A DNA stretch of 6,244 bases, taken from an uncultured Bacteroidales bacterium. GTDB taxonomy: Bacteria > Bacteroidota > Bacteroidia > Bacteroidales > Marinilabiliaceae. Below are positions 1-6,244 of the stretch, one piece after another (within the stretch, counting starts at the first letter, position 1; each line of letters opens with the position of its first letter). Under the pieces are notes generated by a model. It made no database searches. It worked only from the letters and a program-made list of their open reading frames with translations, and was not told the DNA's origin. Location: contig CAKUVM010000071.1 of assembly GCA_934699135.1 (NCBI GenBank), positions 1 through 6,244 on the forward strand, read 5' to 3'. Both the position numbers and the translations under genes were made by a program.

Positions 1-86
1 CGTCATTGTTGAAACGAGGACGGAAAGGACGGTCGCCGCCGCGGTCGTCATTGTTGAAGCGAGGACGGAATGGACGGTCGCCACCG
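1..86 (-). repeat. 45-nt in-frame tandem repeat in the rluB-like N-terminus
   Basis: Two adjacent copies start at positions 1 and 46, a period of exactly 45 nt. Over the first 41 nt they differ at three positions. Each encodes a 15-residue unit with core GDRPFRPRFNNDD. The array continues past the window edge, so the copy number is unknown. The low divergence suggests recent duplication or ongoing slippage in a disordered, basic, probably RNA-contacting tail. Confidence 0.9.
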
Positions 87-202
87 TTAGCCTCACGGCT
101 AGCGTAGCTGCCACGGTCGTCGCCCTCACGGCGATCGTACCTGTCATTGCGGTTCTCTGCACCCTCGGTGCCAGTGAAACCGTTCTTTTCTTCGTTATCC
201 AT
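1..202 (-). CDS. N-terminus of a probable RluB-type 23S rRNA pseudouridine synthase (partial, runs off the window)
   Basis: A reading frame opens with ATG at 202-200 and stays open to the window edge, giving 67 residues. It starts MDNEEKNGF, continues into a strongly hydrophilic Asp/Arg/Asn/Gly-rich stretch, then enters a 15-residue tandem repeat containing GDRPFRPRFNNDDR. No catalytic domain is inside the window. From family knowledge, Bacteroidales RluB/RsuA-like pseudouridine synthases often carry such long, disordered, basic repeat tails before the S4 and catalytic domains, and this is the reason for the call. Other RNA-binding proteins with RGG-like tails, such as DEAD-box helicases or cold-shock factors, remain possible. 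There is no Shine-Dalgarno sequence; the ATG follows an A/T-rich leader, as is usual in this phylum. It lies 88 nt downstream of purL in the same direction with no T-tailed hairpin between, so cotranscription with purL is plausible. The frame is convincing; the product name is an inference. Confidence 0.6.
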   Translation of the reverse strand, partial: MDNEEKNGFTGTEGAENRNDRYDRREGDDRGSYASREANGGDRPFRPRFNNDDRGGDRPFRPRFNND

Positions 203-290
203 CTAAAGAATTAAGTGATTAACTGTTGGTCTGAGACCTGCGGGGAACGCCACATACGCCCCACACTCGGCCTCCATTCTTGTATTCGAC

Positions 291-3200
291 TTATTTTTTG
301 TGTTGCTCAACCCATTTGCGGGCCTCCACGAAAGCCTTCACCCATGGCGTGATCTCATCGGCCTTGCGGTCAGCCGGGTAAGCCGCGCACTGCCAGGGGA
401 AGATGGCGCGCTCTGGGTGGGGCATTATGGCCACGTGGCGACCATCGGCCGACGCCATGCCCGCAATGTTGTCGGCACTGCCATTAGGATTCGCAGGATA
501 AGACGCATAGCCGTAGCGGGCAATGACATTGTACTTGTCAGCCTCGGCAGGGATGCTGAACTTACCCTCGCCATGGGCGACCCACACGCCCAAACGGCTG
601 CCGCTCAAACTCTTGAACATGACAGTGTCATTTTGCGGAATCTCAACGCTGAGGAACTGGCTCTCAAACTTATGGCTGTCATTGTGGAGCATCTTGGGCC
701 TCAGGCTTGGCGCGTCGCGATGGAGGAGGCCGAGCTCTATGACGAGCTGGCAACCGTTGCAAACGCCAAGGCTGAGGGTGTCGGGACGCGAATAGAAATT
801 ATCCAACGCTTTGCGTGCCCTCTCATTGTAGAGGAACGCTCCGGCCCAGCCCTTGGCGGAACCCAGAACATCGGAGTTGGAGAAACCGCCACAGAAAACA
901 ATCATGTTGACGTCCTCAAGGGTCTCACGCCCACTTACAAGGTCGGTCATATGAACGTCCTTGACATCGAATCCCGCGAGGTAAAGCGTATAGGCCATCT
1001 CGCGGTCGCCATTTACGCCTTTCTCTCGAATTATGGCAGCCTTTACGCCAGTCTTGCCATGTTTGAGACTGAGACCAAGGCTCTTGAGAGAGCCCTGCCA
1101 CCCATCGGGGAGGCGGAGCGCTAGGGGTTGGTTCTTATAGTTAGCGGCACGCTCGGCGGCCTTGCCGTTTTTGCACTGGAGGGCATCGAGTTTTGCTGAT
1201 GTACTGAACCAGACATCGCGCATCTCATCAATGTCGATGTCGAGCTGGCGTTCTGCCGCGCTGATGGTGAGCTTGCGCTGCGTCTGCGGGCGGCCGAGGT
1301 ATGAGAACACTACGCCGGCCGCATCGAGGATTGCCTTGACGGACTCTAAGTCTTTGACCTGGAGCACCACGCCCGGATTTTCCGCGAAGAGGGACAAGAC
1401 GGCATCCTCGCCATCTGACGGAATGTCCGCATTGATGCCCCATCCGGTGTTGGCAAACGTCATTTCAAGCAACGTGGTGACAAGTCCACCCGCAGAGATG
1501 TCATGACCCGCCAGGACAAGCCCCCTCTTGATGAGAGACTGCACGGCTTCAAAGATCGCGCCGAAAGACTCCGCGCTTGCCACTGTGGGAGCCTCGTCTC
1601 CCACACGGTTCAAGACTTGCGCCAAGGCACTGCCTCCGAGAGCTGGCTTGCAACCACTCATGTCTATGCAGATGAATGACGTGTCAGCATCACACACCAT
1701 AACCGGCTCGACAATCTTGCGGATGTCACAGACCTCGCCCATGGCTGAGATGATCACCGTGCCAGGGCTCAGGACCGTGCGCCCGTCATGATATTTCTGC
1801 GTCATTGACAAGGAGTCCTTGCCAGTGGGGATGTTGATTCCGAGTTTGCAGACCCAATCGCTCATGGCCTGGACGGCGGCATAGAGGCGCGCGTCCTCGC
1901 CGGGCTGACGGCAAGGCCACATCCAGTTTGCAGAGAGAGAGACGCCTTTAAGCCCTTTGTCAAGAGGGGCAAAAATGATGTTGGTCAATGCCTCGGCTGC
2001 CGACATGACAGAGCCTGCAGCCGGGTCGATAAGGCCAACGGCTGGCGCATGCCCTACGCTCATGGCCATGCCGCGCACGCCATTGTAGTCGAGCGCCACC
2101 GCGCCGAGGTCGTTGAGCGGCAGCTGAATTTCTCCGGCGCATTGCTGCTTTGCCACCTTGCCTGTCACGGAGCGGTCAACCTTGTTGGTTAGCCAGTCTT
2201 TACAGCCTACGCTCTCCAGTTTGAGGACATCCCTCACATAGTCCGCTATGTTGTTGATATCATAGTCTACCTTGGCGTACGTGCGCGCCACGGTGCTGTC
2301 TGTCATGACAGTCTTTGGCGGGTTGCCAAACATATCAGAGAGCTTCCAGTCAATGGGTTTGACACCATTCCTGTGGCTGAAAGTGAAGTTCATGTCGCCC
2401 GTGGTCTCACCCACGACATACATCGGGGCACGCTCTCGATCCGCTATTTTGCGGAGTCCCCCGACATCTTTCTTTGCCATGACGAGACCCATGCGCTCTT
2501 GGCTCTCATTGCCGACGATCTCGCGGTCTGACAGGGTCTTGTCTCCGATGGGCAGCGCGTCCATATCAATGTTTCCGCCCGTCTCCTCGACAAGCTCGGA
2601 GAGGCAGTTGAGATGCCCGCCCGCGCCGTGGTCATGGATGGAGACGATAGGGTTGTTGTCTCCCTCTATGAGCGCGCGGATGGCATTGAGGACACGTTTC
2701 TGCATCTCCGGGTTGGAACGTTGGACGGCGTTGAGCTCAATCTTATTGCCATATTCGCCCGTGTTTACGCTAGAGACGGCGCCCCCGCCCATGCCTATGC
2801 GGTAATTGTCTCCGCCGAGCAGGACAACGTCCTCACCCTTCACCGGGGTCTTCTTGAGAGCGTCTGACTTTTTGGCGAAGCCTACACCTCCCGCCATCAT
2901 TATGACCTTGTCATAGGCCAAAGTGCGTCCGCCCTCCTCGTGCTCATAGGTCAGGAGCGAGCCGCAAACCATGGGCTGGCCAAACTTGTTTCCAAAATCG
3001 CTCGCGCCATTTGAGGCCTTTATGAGGATTTGCGCCGGGGTCTGGTATAGCCAGTCGCGAGCGCTAATGTTCTTCTCCCAAGGGCGATCTTCGGCGAGAC
3101 GTGAGTAAGACGTCATATACACCGCCGTGCCCGCCATAGGGAGCGAGCCTGTGCCGCCGCCCATGCGGTCGCGGATCTCACCACCGCTACCCGTGGCGGC

Positions 3201-3974
3201 GCCGTTGAACGGCTCGACGGTGGTTGGGAAATTATGAGTCTCGGCCTTGAGGGACAGCACTGTGTCTATATCCTTAGCCTCGAACTCAGACGGCACGTCG
3301 CCCCTCTCCGGGGCGAACTGCATAGCCACGGGACCCTCTATGAAGGCCACGTTATCCTTATATGCCGATACGAGGTAGCCCGGATTGACCTCGGAAGTTT
3401 TGCGGATGAGCTTAAAGAGCGAGAGCTCCTTGGCCTGACCGTCAATGACGAAAGTGCCGTTGAAAATCTTGTGCCGGCAATGCTCAGAGTTTACCTGAGA
3501 GAAGCCGAAGACCTCAGAGTCGGTCAGCGGGCGTCCCAGCCTCTTGCTGAGCCCTTCAAGATAGGCAATCTCGGGATCGGAGAGAGCCAGGCCTTCCTTT
3601 TGGTTATAAGCCTTGAAATCTGTGATATAGACAATGGGATCGGGCTTCTTGTCGATGGTAAATATGTTTTGGTCAAGTCCCTTGTAGAGGTTTTGCAGCA
3701 TGGGGTCGAATGTGGCCTTCTCGCTGTCAACCGCAAAGAACTCCTCGATGCGCGAGATGCCCGTCAGACCCATGTTTTGGGTAATCTCCACCGCATTGGT
3801 ACTCCACGGAGTAATGGTCTCTCGGCGCGTTCCGACGAAAAAGCCAGGAAGCGACTGCGCATCGACGCGCTCCGCTCCACTAAAGAGCCATGTCAGTTTG
3901 CGAACGTCGGCATCGTTGAGCGCAGACGCGGTCTCAACGGCCAGCACATTCTCTCCTCTGAAAAATACTACCAT
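291..3974 (-). CDS. purL: Phosphoribosylformylglycinamidine synthase, large single-chain form
   Basis: FGAM synthase converts FGAR, glutamine and ATP to FGAM, glutamate, ADP and phosphate, the fourth step of de novo purine synthesis, in the cytosol. The 1227 residues cover the whole single-chain architecture (E. coli PurL is about 1295). A PurS-like N-terminal domain (roughly 1-140) begins MVVFFRGENVLAVE. The first synthetase half has FGFSQVNSEHCRHKIFNG (157-173) and KAETHNFPTTVEPF (243-256), followed by GAATGSGGEIRD (258-269). The second half has TGKDSLSM at 717-724. A class I glutamine amidotransferase domain (about 976-1227) has GVCNGCQ with nucleophile Cys1072, and MPHPER with His1186 and Glu1188. 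The ATG at 3974 is chosen because MVVFFR matches the usual N-terminus of Bacteroidetes PurL. There is no Shine-Dalgarno sequence. The 309-nt gap upstream contains terminators and a candidate promoter, so purL probably has its own promoter. No frameshift or missing catalytic residue is seen. Confidence 0.98.
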   Translation of the reverse strand: MVVFFRGENVLAVETASALNDADVRKLTWLFSGAERVDAQSLPGFFVGTRRETITPWSTNAVEITQNMGLTGISRIEEFFAVDSEKATFDPMLQNLYKGLDQNIFTIDKKPDPIVYITDFKAYNQKEGLALSDPEIAYLEGLSKRLGRPLTDSEVFGFSQVNSEHCRHKIFNGTFVIDGQAKELSLFKLIRKTSEVNPGYLVSAYKDNVAFIEGPVAMQFAPERGDVPSEFEAKDIDTVLSLKAETHNFPTTVEPFNGAATGSGGEIRDRMGGGTGSLPMAGTAVYMTSYSRLAEDRPWEKNISARDWLYQTPAQILIKASNGASDFGNKFGQPMVCGSLLTYEHEEGGRTLAYDKVIMMAGGVGFAKKSDALKKTPVKGEDVVLLGGDNYRIGMGGGAVSSVNTGEYGNKIELNAVQRSNPEMQKRVLNAIRALIEGDNNPIVSIHDHGAGGHLNCLSELVEETGGNIDMDALPIGDKTLSDREIVGNESQERMGLVMAKKDVGGLRKIADRERAPMYVVGETTGDMNFTFSHRNGVKPIDWKLSDMFGNPPKTVMTDSTVARTYAKVDYDINNIADYVRDVLKLESVGCKDWLTNKVDRSVTGKVAKQQCAGEIQLPLNDLGAVALDYNGVRGMAMSVGHAPAVGLIDPAAGSVMSAAEALTNIIFAPLDKGLKGVSLSANWMWPCRQPGEDARLYAAVQAMSDWVCKLGINIPTGKDSLSMTQKYHDGRTVLSPGTVIISAMGEVCDIRKIVEPVMVCDADTSFICIDMSGCKPALGGSALAQVLNRVGDEAPTVASAESFGAIFEAVQSLIKRGLVLAGHDISAGGLVTTLLEMTFANTGWGINADIPSDGEDAVLSLFAENPGVVLQVKDLESVKAILDAAGVVFSYLGRPQTQRKLTISAAERQLDIDIDEMRDVWFSTSAKLDALQCKNGKAAERAANYKNQPLALRLPDGWQGSLKSLGLSLKHGKTGVKAAIIREKGVNGDREMAYTLYLAGFDVKDVHMTDLVSGRETLEDVNMIVFCGGFSNSDVLGSAKGWAGAFLYNERARKALDNFYSRPDTLSLGVCNGCQLVIELGLLHRDAPSLRPKMLHNDSHKFESQFLSVEIPQNDTVMFKSLSGSRLGVWVAHGEGKFSIPAEADKYNVIARYGYASYPANPNGSADNIAGMASADGRHVAIMPHPERAIFPWQCAAYPADRKADEITPWVKAFVEARKWVEQHKK

Positions 3975-4012
3975 CTTAAAAATAAAAGGTTAAACGACAA
4001 TGGCCGACCCAC

Positions 4013-4039
4013 CTCTCGCGGAATCGTCTTGTCGCAGAG
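4013..4039 (-). other. Imperfect hairpin in the purL leader
   Basis: On the minus strand CTCTGCG (4039-4033) can pair with CGCGAGAG (4020-4013): seven base pairs with one bulged G and a 12-nt loop. It ends 38 nt before the purL start codon and has no T-tract, so it is not a terminator. It could affect translation or mRNA stability, or be chance. Confidence 0.25.
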
Positions 4040-4142
4040 CTGTTGTATGTGGTTTTGTTTTCTTGTCCTGACTTATAAAAAATGAGCCCTAGGCCACGGC
4101 GACCATCAACGGCGGCACATGGCACTACCCCTCTTTGGGCAA

Positions 4143-4173
4143 CGAAAGTAGCTAAAATTGTTTGGTTTTCAAT
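4143..4173 (-). promoter_or_regulatory. Candidate Bacteroidetes-type promoter for purL
   Basis: On the minus strand ATTG (4173-4170), then exactly 19 nt, then TACTTTCG (4150-4143). The Bacteroides sigma-ABfr consensus is TTTG, about 19-21 nt, TAnnTTTG, so each element has one mismatch and the spacing fits. It lies just after the two hairpins that end the upstream transcript. A start near 4136 would give a leader of about 160 nt. The -7 element resembles the perfect one before the DXS-like gene (TACTTTTG). Confidence 0.55.
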
Positions 4174-4184
4174 GGTGCGGCAAT

Positions 4185-4215
4185 AAAAATTAGAGGCCGC
4201 AACTGTGACGGCCCC
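4185..4215 (-). terminator. Second, weaker terminator-like hairpin after the DXS-like gene
   Basis: On the minus strand GGGGCCG (4215-4209) pairs with CGGCCTC (4199-4193): seven pairs including one G-U, with a 9-nt loop. TAA and then five T follow. The T-tract is offset by three bases, so this is weaker than the preceding terminator and may be its backup. An overlapping 5-bp hairpin, CCAAG/CTTGG (4228-4214), would compete with it for two bases. Confidence 0.45.
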
Positions 4216-4229
4216 AAGGCGAGCTTGGC

Positions 4230-4261
4230 AAAAAAATGCGCCAGCCTCACGACCCGGCGCA
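4230..4261 (-). terminator. Intrinsic terminator of the DXS-like gene
   Basis: On the minus strand TGCGCCGG (4261-4254) pairs with CTGGCGCA (4244-4237): eight pairs including one G-U, with a 9-nt loop, followed directly by seven T (4236-4230). It begins 22 nt after the TAG stop codon. A run of T also precedes the stem. The plus-strand reading is followed by A, so it works only in the minus direction. Confidence 0.9.
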
Positions 4262-4283
4262 AAAAACATATGTGAGAGCCTCA

Positions 4284-6044
4284 CTAACCTTTGAGAGCCA
4301 TTAGGGCGTCGGCCGCTATAGACTCCGGCGTCAGATGGCTCTGCGCCAACAAGTCGGAGTATGAATAGCGGTCATAAAGTCCCTTCTTGACACCGTTGCA
4401 GACCACGCGCATCTTTGACAGGCCGAAGAAACGCGCGATTTTCTCGCCAAAACCGCCATCGAGAGAACCATCCTCCGCGACGACCACCGCGCTGTGGCTT
4501 GAAGAAAGACTTGACAGTAGCTCCTCATCAACGCCAGAGACGAAAGTCTGGGATATTACAGTGGCCTCAACACCACTGTTTTTGAGGATGTCCGCAGCCG
4601 CCTCGACCCATGCGAGAGACGCTCCGGAGCCAATCAGAGCCACATCTTTGCCACGGCGGACGACACGAGCCTTGTTAAGCGACGAATAGTCCGTCAGGAA
4701 AGCCTCAGACGAGTGTGTGACCGCCCCGCCCGGTACGCGGATGGCCACGGGGTGAGAAGTCTGCGCCAAAGCCCAACGCTCCATGGCAATGAACTCCTCA
4801 TAGCAAGACGGGGCCAAATAGACCATATTGGGGATGCTTGAGAGCATAGGGATGTCAAAGAAGCCAATGTGGGTTATGTCATTCATTCCCAAGACGCTGC
4901 CACAGAACACGTTGATGACGGCAGGCTGATTATTGATGCAGAGATCCTGCGCCAGCTGGTCATAGGAGCGCTGGAGGAAAGTGCTATACACGTTCCACAC
5001 GGGGCGCGCCCCGCCCTTTGCCATGCCAGAGATCATAGCCACAGCCTCCTCCTCGGCAATGCCGACATCGACAAACTGACTTCCGGCCTCGCGACGGCGG
5101 TCTGGCGTGAAACCTGCCACGGAAGGCGTGCCAGAGGTGACGACGACGAGGCTCTTATCTTTCTTCATCTCAGCGAGGAGGAATCGGCCAAGGAGGTCGC
5201 CATAGTCTTCGGCGGCCGACGGGTTGCGGAGCTGACCCGTGGCAATGTCAAAAGGCATGGTCCAGTGCCACCGCTCCTTATCCTTCACGGCGGGCTCGTA
5301 GCCCTTGCCTTTTAAAGTGTGGATGTGCACAACAATGGGGTGGTCAATGTCCTTGACCTTAGAGAAGGCCTCGATGAGAGTGGGAATGTCATTCCCTTGC
5401 TCCACATACATATAATCGAAACCCATGGCCTTGAAGAAGTTGCACTCGGCCTTGCCGCCCGTGTGGCGAAGCAATTCAAGATTTTTGTATAGGCCGCCGT
5501 GATTCTCGGCAATGGACATTTCGTTGTCGTTGACAATAACGATGAAATTTGTGCCCGTCTCCGCGGCAGTATCAAATCCCTCAAAAGCCTCGCCGCCGCT
5601 CAGCGACCCGTCACCAATGATGGCCACCACATTCTCATGGCGCCCCATGATGTCGCGGGCCTTTTGGAGGCCAGAGGCCAGAGCTATGGAAGTGGACGTG
5701 TGGCCAAGCTCAAAAGTGTCATATTCGGGGGACTCGGCCGGGCTGCTATAGCCAGACACCTCATCGAGCCTCGTCATGTCAATGAATCCGAAAGCCCTAC
5801 CTGTCAGCACCTTGTGAGGGTAGCTCTGATGGCTGACGTCGAAGACGAACTTGTCTTGCGGCGCATTGAACACACGGTGGAGCGCAATGGTGGCCTCGAC
5901 AAAGCCGAGGTTCGGGCCGACGTGGCCTCCGTGGACGGAGACTCGGTCTAGCACAGCATGGCGCACCTCATCGGCAAGGGTTGGAAGCAAGCTAGCGTCA
6001 AGAGCCTTGACATCGGCAGGGGAAGAAATATGCTCAATCAACAT
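4284..6044 (-). CDS. DXS-family thiamine diphosphate enzyme with altered acceptor site (annotated by homology as 1-deoxy-D-xylulose-5-phosphate synthase)
   Basis: The 586-residue protein follows the DXS fold from end to end. Seen in order: GGHVGPNLG with His41 (E. coli His49); FDVSHQSYPHKVLTGR; the thiamine diphosphate/Mg motif GDGS (144-147) with NDNEMS starting at Asn172; KGKGYEPA; WHW with His260 (His299); VGIAEEEAV with catalytic Glu331 (Glu370); YSTFLQRSYDQ (Tyr392 and Arg398 kept); DITH with His392 (His431); then a transketolase C-terminal domain. True DXS joins pyruvate to glyceraldehyde 3-phosphate for the MEP isoprenoid pathway and for thiamine and pyridoxal synthesis. Here Arg420 and Arg478, the phosphate-binding residues, align with Cys381 and Gly439, and Asp427 with Asn388. 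About 30 residues usually present after the NDNEMS region are missing, which explains the short length (DXS is about 620-640). The frame can begin with TTG at 6050, but ATG at 6044 is preferred because MLIEHISSPADVKAL fits family N-termini. It has its own promoter and terminator. Family membership is certain; the true substrate is not. Confidence 0.9.
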   Translation of the reverse strand: MLIEHISSPADVKALDASLLPTLADEVRHAVLDRVSVHGGHVGPNLGFVEATIALHRVFNAPQDKFVFDVSHQSYPHKVLTGRAFGFIDMTRLDEVSGYSSPAESPEYDTFELGHTSTSIALASGLQKARDIMGRHENVVAIIGDGSLSGGEAFEGFDTAAETGTNFIVIVNDNEMSIAENHGGLYKNLELLRHTGGKAECNFFKAMGFDYMYVEQGNDIPTLIEAFSKVKDIDHPIVVHIHTLKGKGYEPAVKDKERWHWTMPFDIATGQLRNPSAAEDYGDLLGRFLLAEMKKDKSLVVVTSGTPSVAGFTPDRRREAGSQFVDVGIAEEEAVAMISGMAKGGARPVWNVYSTFLQRSYDQLAQDLCINNQPAVINVFCGSVLGMNDITHIGFFDIPMLSSIPNMVYLAPSCYEEFIAMERWALAQTSHPVAIRVPGGAVTHSSEAFLTDYSSLNKARVVRRGKDVALIGSGASLAWVEAAADILKNSGVEATVISQTFVSGVDEELLSSLSSSHSAVVVAEDGSLDGGFGEKIARFFGLSKMRVVCNGVKKGLYDRYSYSDLLAQSHLTPESIAADALMALKG

Positions 6045-6068
6045 AGTCAATAATGATTATTTCTGACG

Positions 6069-6076
6069 CAAAAGTA
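6069..6076 (-). promoter_or_regulatory. -7 promoter element upstream of the DXS-like gene
   Basis: TACTTTTG on the minus strand is a perfect match to the Bacteroidetes -7 consensus TAnnTTTG. It lies 24 nt before the ATG at 6044, giving a short leader of roughly 20 nt. No good -33 TTTG is found 19-21 nt further upstream, where the sequence reads ACAA. The element lies between the tRNA terminator and the gene, as expected for an independent unit. Confidence 0.65.
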
Positions 6077-6130
6077 GGGAGAGCAGCGAGAACAGTTGTT
6101 ACACATTTTACGGATGCTCGCGGGAGCCAC

Positions 6131-6162
6131 AAAAAAATCTGCCGACCAGAAAGGCCGGCAGA
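6131..6162 (-). terminator. Intrinsic terminator after tRNA-Thr
   Basis: On the minus strand TCTGCCGGCC (6162-6153) pairs with GGTCGGCAGA (6147-6138): ten pairs including one G-U, with a 5-nt loop, followed by seven T (6137-6131). It starts 3 nt after the encoded CCA end of the tRNA. It separates the tRNA unit from the DXS-like gene. Confidence 0.93.
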
Positions 6163-6165
6163 CAC

Positions 6166-6240
<75 letters not shown>

Positions 6241-6244
6241 AAAG

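Larger units (their letters stand above)
3975..4283 (-). other. 309-nt intergenic region between the DXS-like gene and purL
   Basis: In transcription order this holds a strong terminator for the DXS-like gene, a weaker tandem hairpin, a candidate Bacteroidetes promoter, then a predicted purL leader of about 160 nt with one imperfect hairpin and A/T-rich sequence before the ATG. A GTG-started frame of 102 codons spans it but is judged spurious because it crosses the terminator and promoter and its product resembles nothing I recognise. Confidence 0.75.

Noticed and set aside
203..290. Possible terminator between purL and the rluB-like gene (GGGG and CCCC arms; also GGTC-TCA-GACC on the minus strand).
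   Set aside because: The stems are only 4 bp and no T-tract follows, so neither is a convincing terminator. No TAnnTTTG element is present either.
300..1124. A 274-codon plus-strand open frame.
   Set aside because: It lies wholly antisense to the amidotransferase domain of purL, whose motifs are clear. Its product resembles nothing and the openness is explained by codon bias of the real gene.
3234..4085. A 283-codon plus-strand open frame extending past the purL start.
   Set aside because: Most of it is antisense to the well-supported purL N-terminus, the rest covers the leader region, and no domain is recognisable.
3976..4284. A 102-codon minus-strand frame starting with GTG, overlapping the TAG stop of the DXS-like gene and ending just before purL.
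   Set aside because: It runs through a strong terminator, a second hairpin and a candidate promoter, uses a GTG start, and its product looks like no family I know. An open frame of 102 codons is not surprising here.
5499..5951. A 150-codon plus-strand open frame.
   Set aside because: It is the antisense shadow of the thiamine-diphosphate-binding half of the DXS-like gene.
6045..6050. TTG at 6050 as the start of the DXS-like gene.
   Set aside because: An ATG lies two codons downstream, matches the family N-terminus better and still leaves space for the promoter; the TTG adds only two residues.

Overview
The window looks like a housekeeping stretch of a Bacteroidota (Bacteroidales-type) chromosome with fairly high GC. 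Three things point there. The pseudouridine-synthase-like gene has an Arg/Asn/Asp/Gly-rich N-terminal repeat. The genes lack clear Shine-Dalgarno sequences and have A/T-rich leaders. Two upstream regions carry the Bacteroidetes -7 promoter element (TAnnTTTG or a near match). Genus cannot be told from this window; a Muribaculaceae-like gut organism is a guess.

Everything real is read from the minus strand, so transcription runs from high to low coordinates. In that order: (1) a tRNA-Thr(GGT) at 6240-6166, followed 3 nt later by a strong intrinsic terminator (6162-6131); (2) a short promoter region with a perfect -7 element; (3) a thiamine-diphosphate enzyme of the DXS family (6044-4284); (4) a 309-nt gap (4283-3975) holding a strong terminator, a weaker second hairpin, a candidate purL promoter and a leader of about 160 nt; (5) purL, a full-length single-chain FGAM synthase (3974-291); (6) an 88-nt gap without a convincing terminator; (7) the first 67 codons of a probable RluB-type pseudouridine synthase (202 to beyond the window edge), including a 45-nt tandem repeat.

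The tRNA, the DXS-like gene and purL appear to be separate transcription units. purL and the rluB-like gene could be cotranscribed. PurL performs the fourth step of de novo purine synthesis and its known motifs are intact.

The most interesting item is the DXS-family enzyme. It keeps the thiamine diphosphate site and the catalytic Glu and His residues. However, both arginines that hold the glyceraldehyde-3-phosphate phosphate in true DXS are replaced (Cys and Gly), the acceptor-site Asp is Asn, and a segment of about 30 residues is missing. It is therefore probably not an ordinary DXP synthase. Smaller points are an A-C mismatch in the tRNA acceptor stem and a partial ZTP-riboswitch-like sequence between the DXS-like gene and purL. 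I see no mobile element, CRISPR array or defence system.
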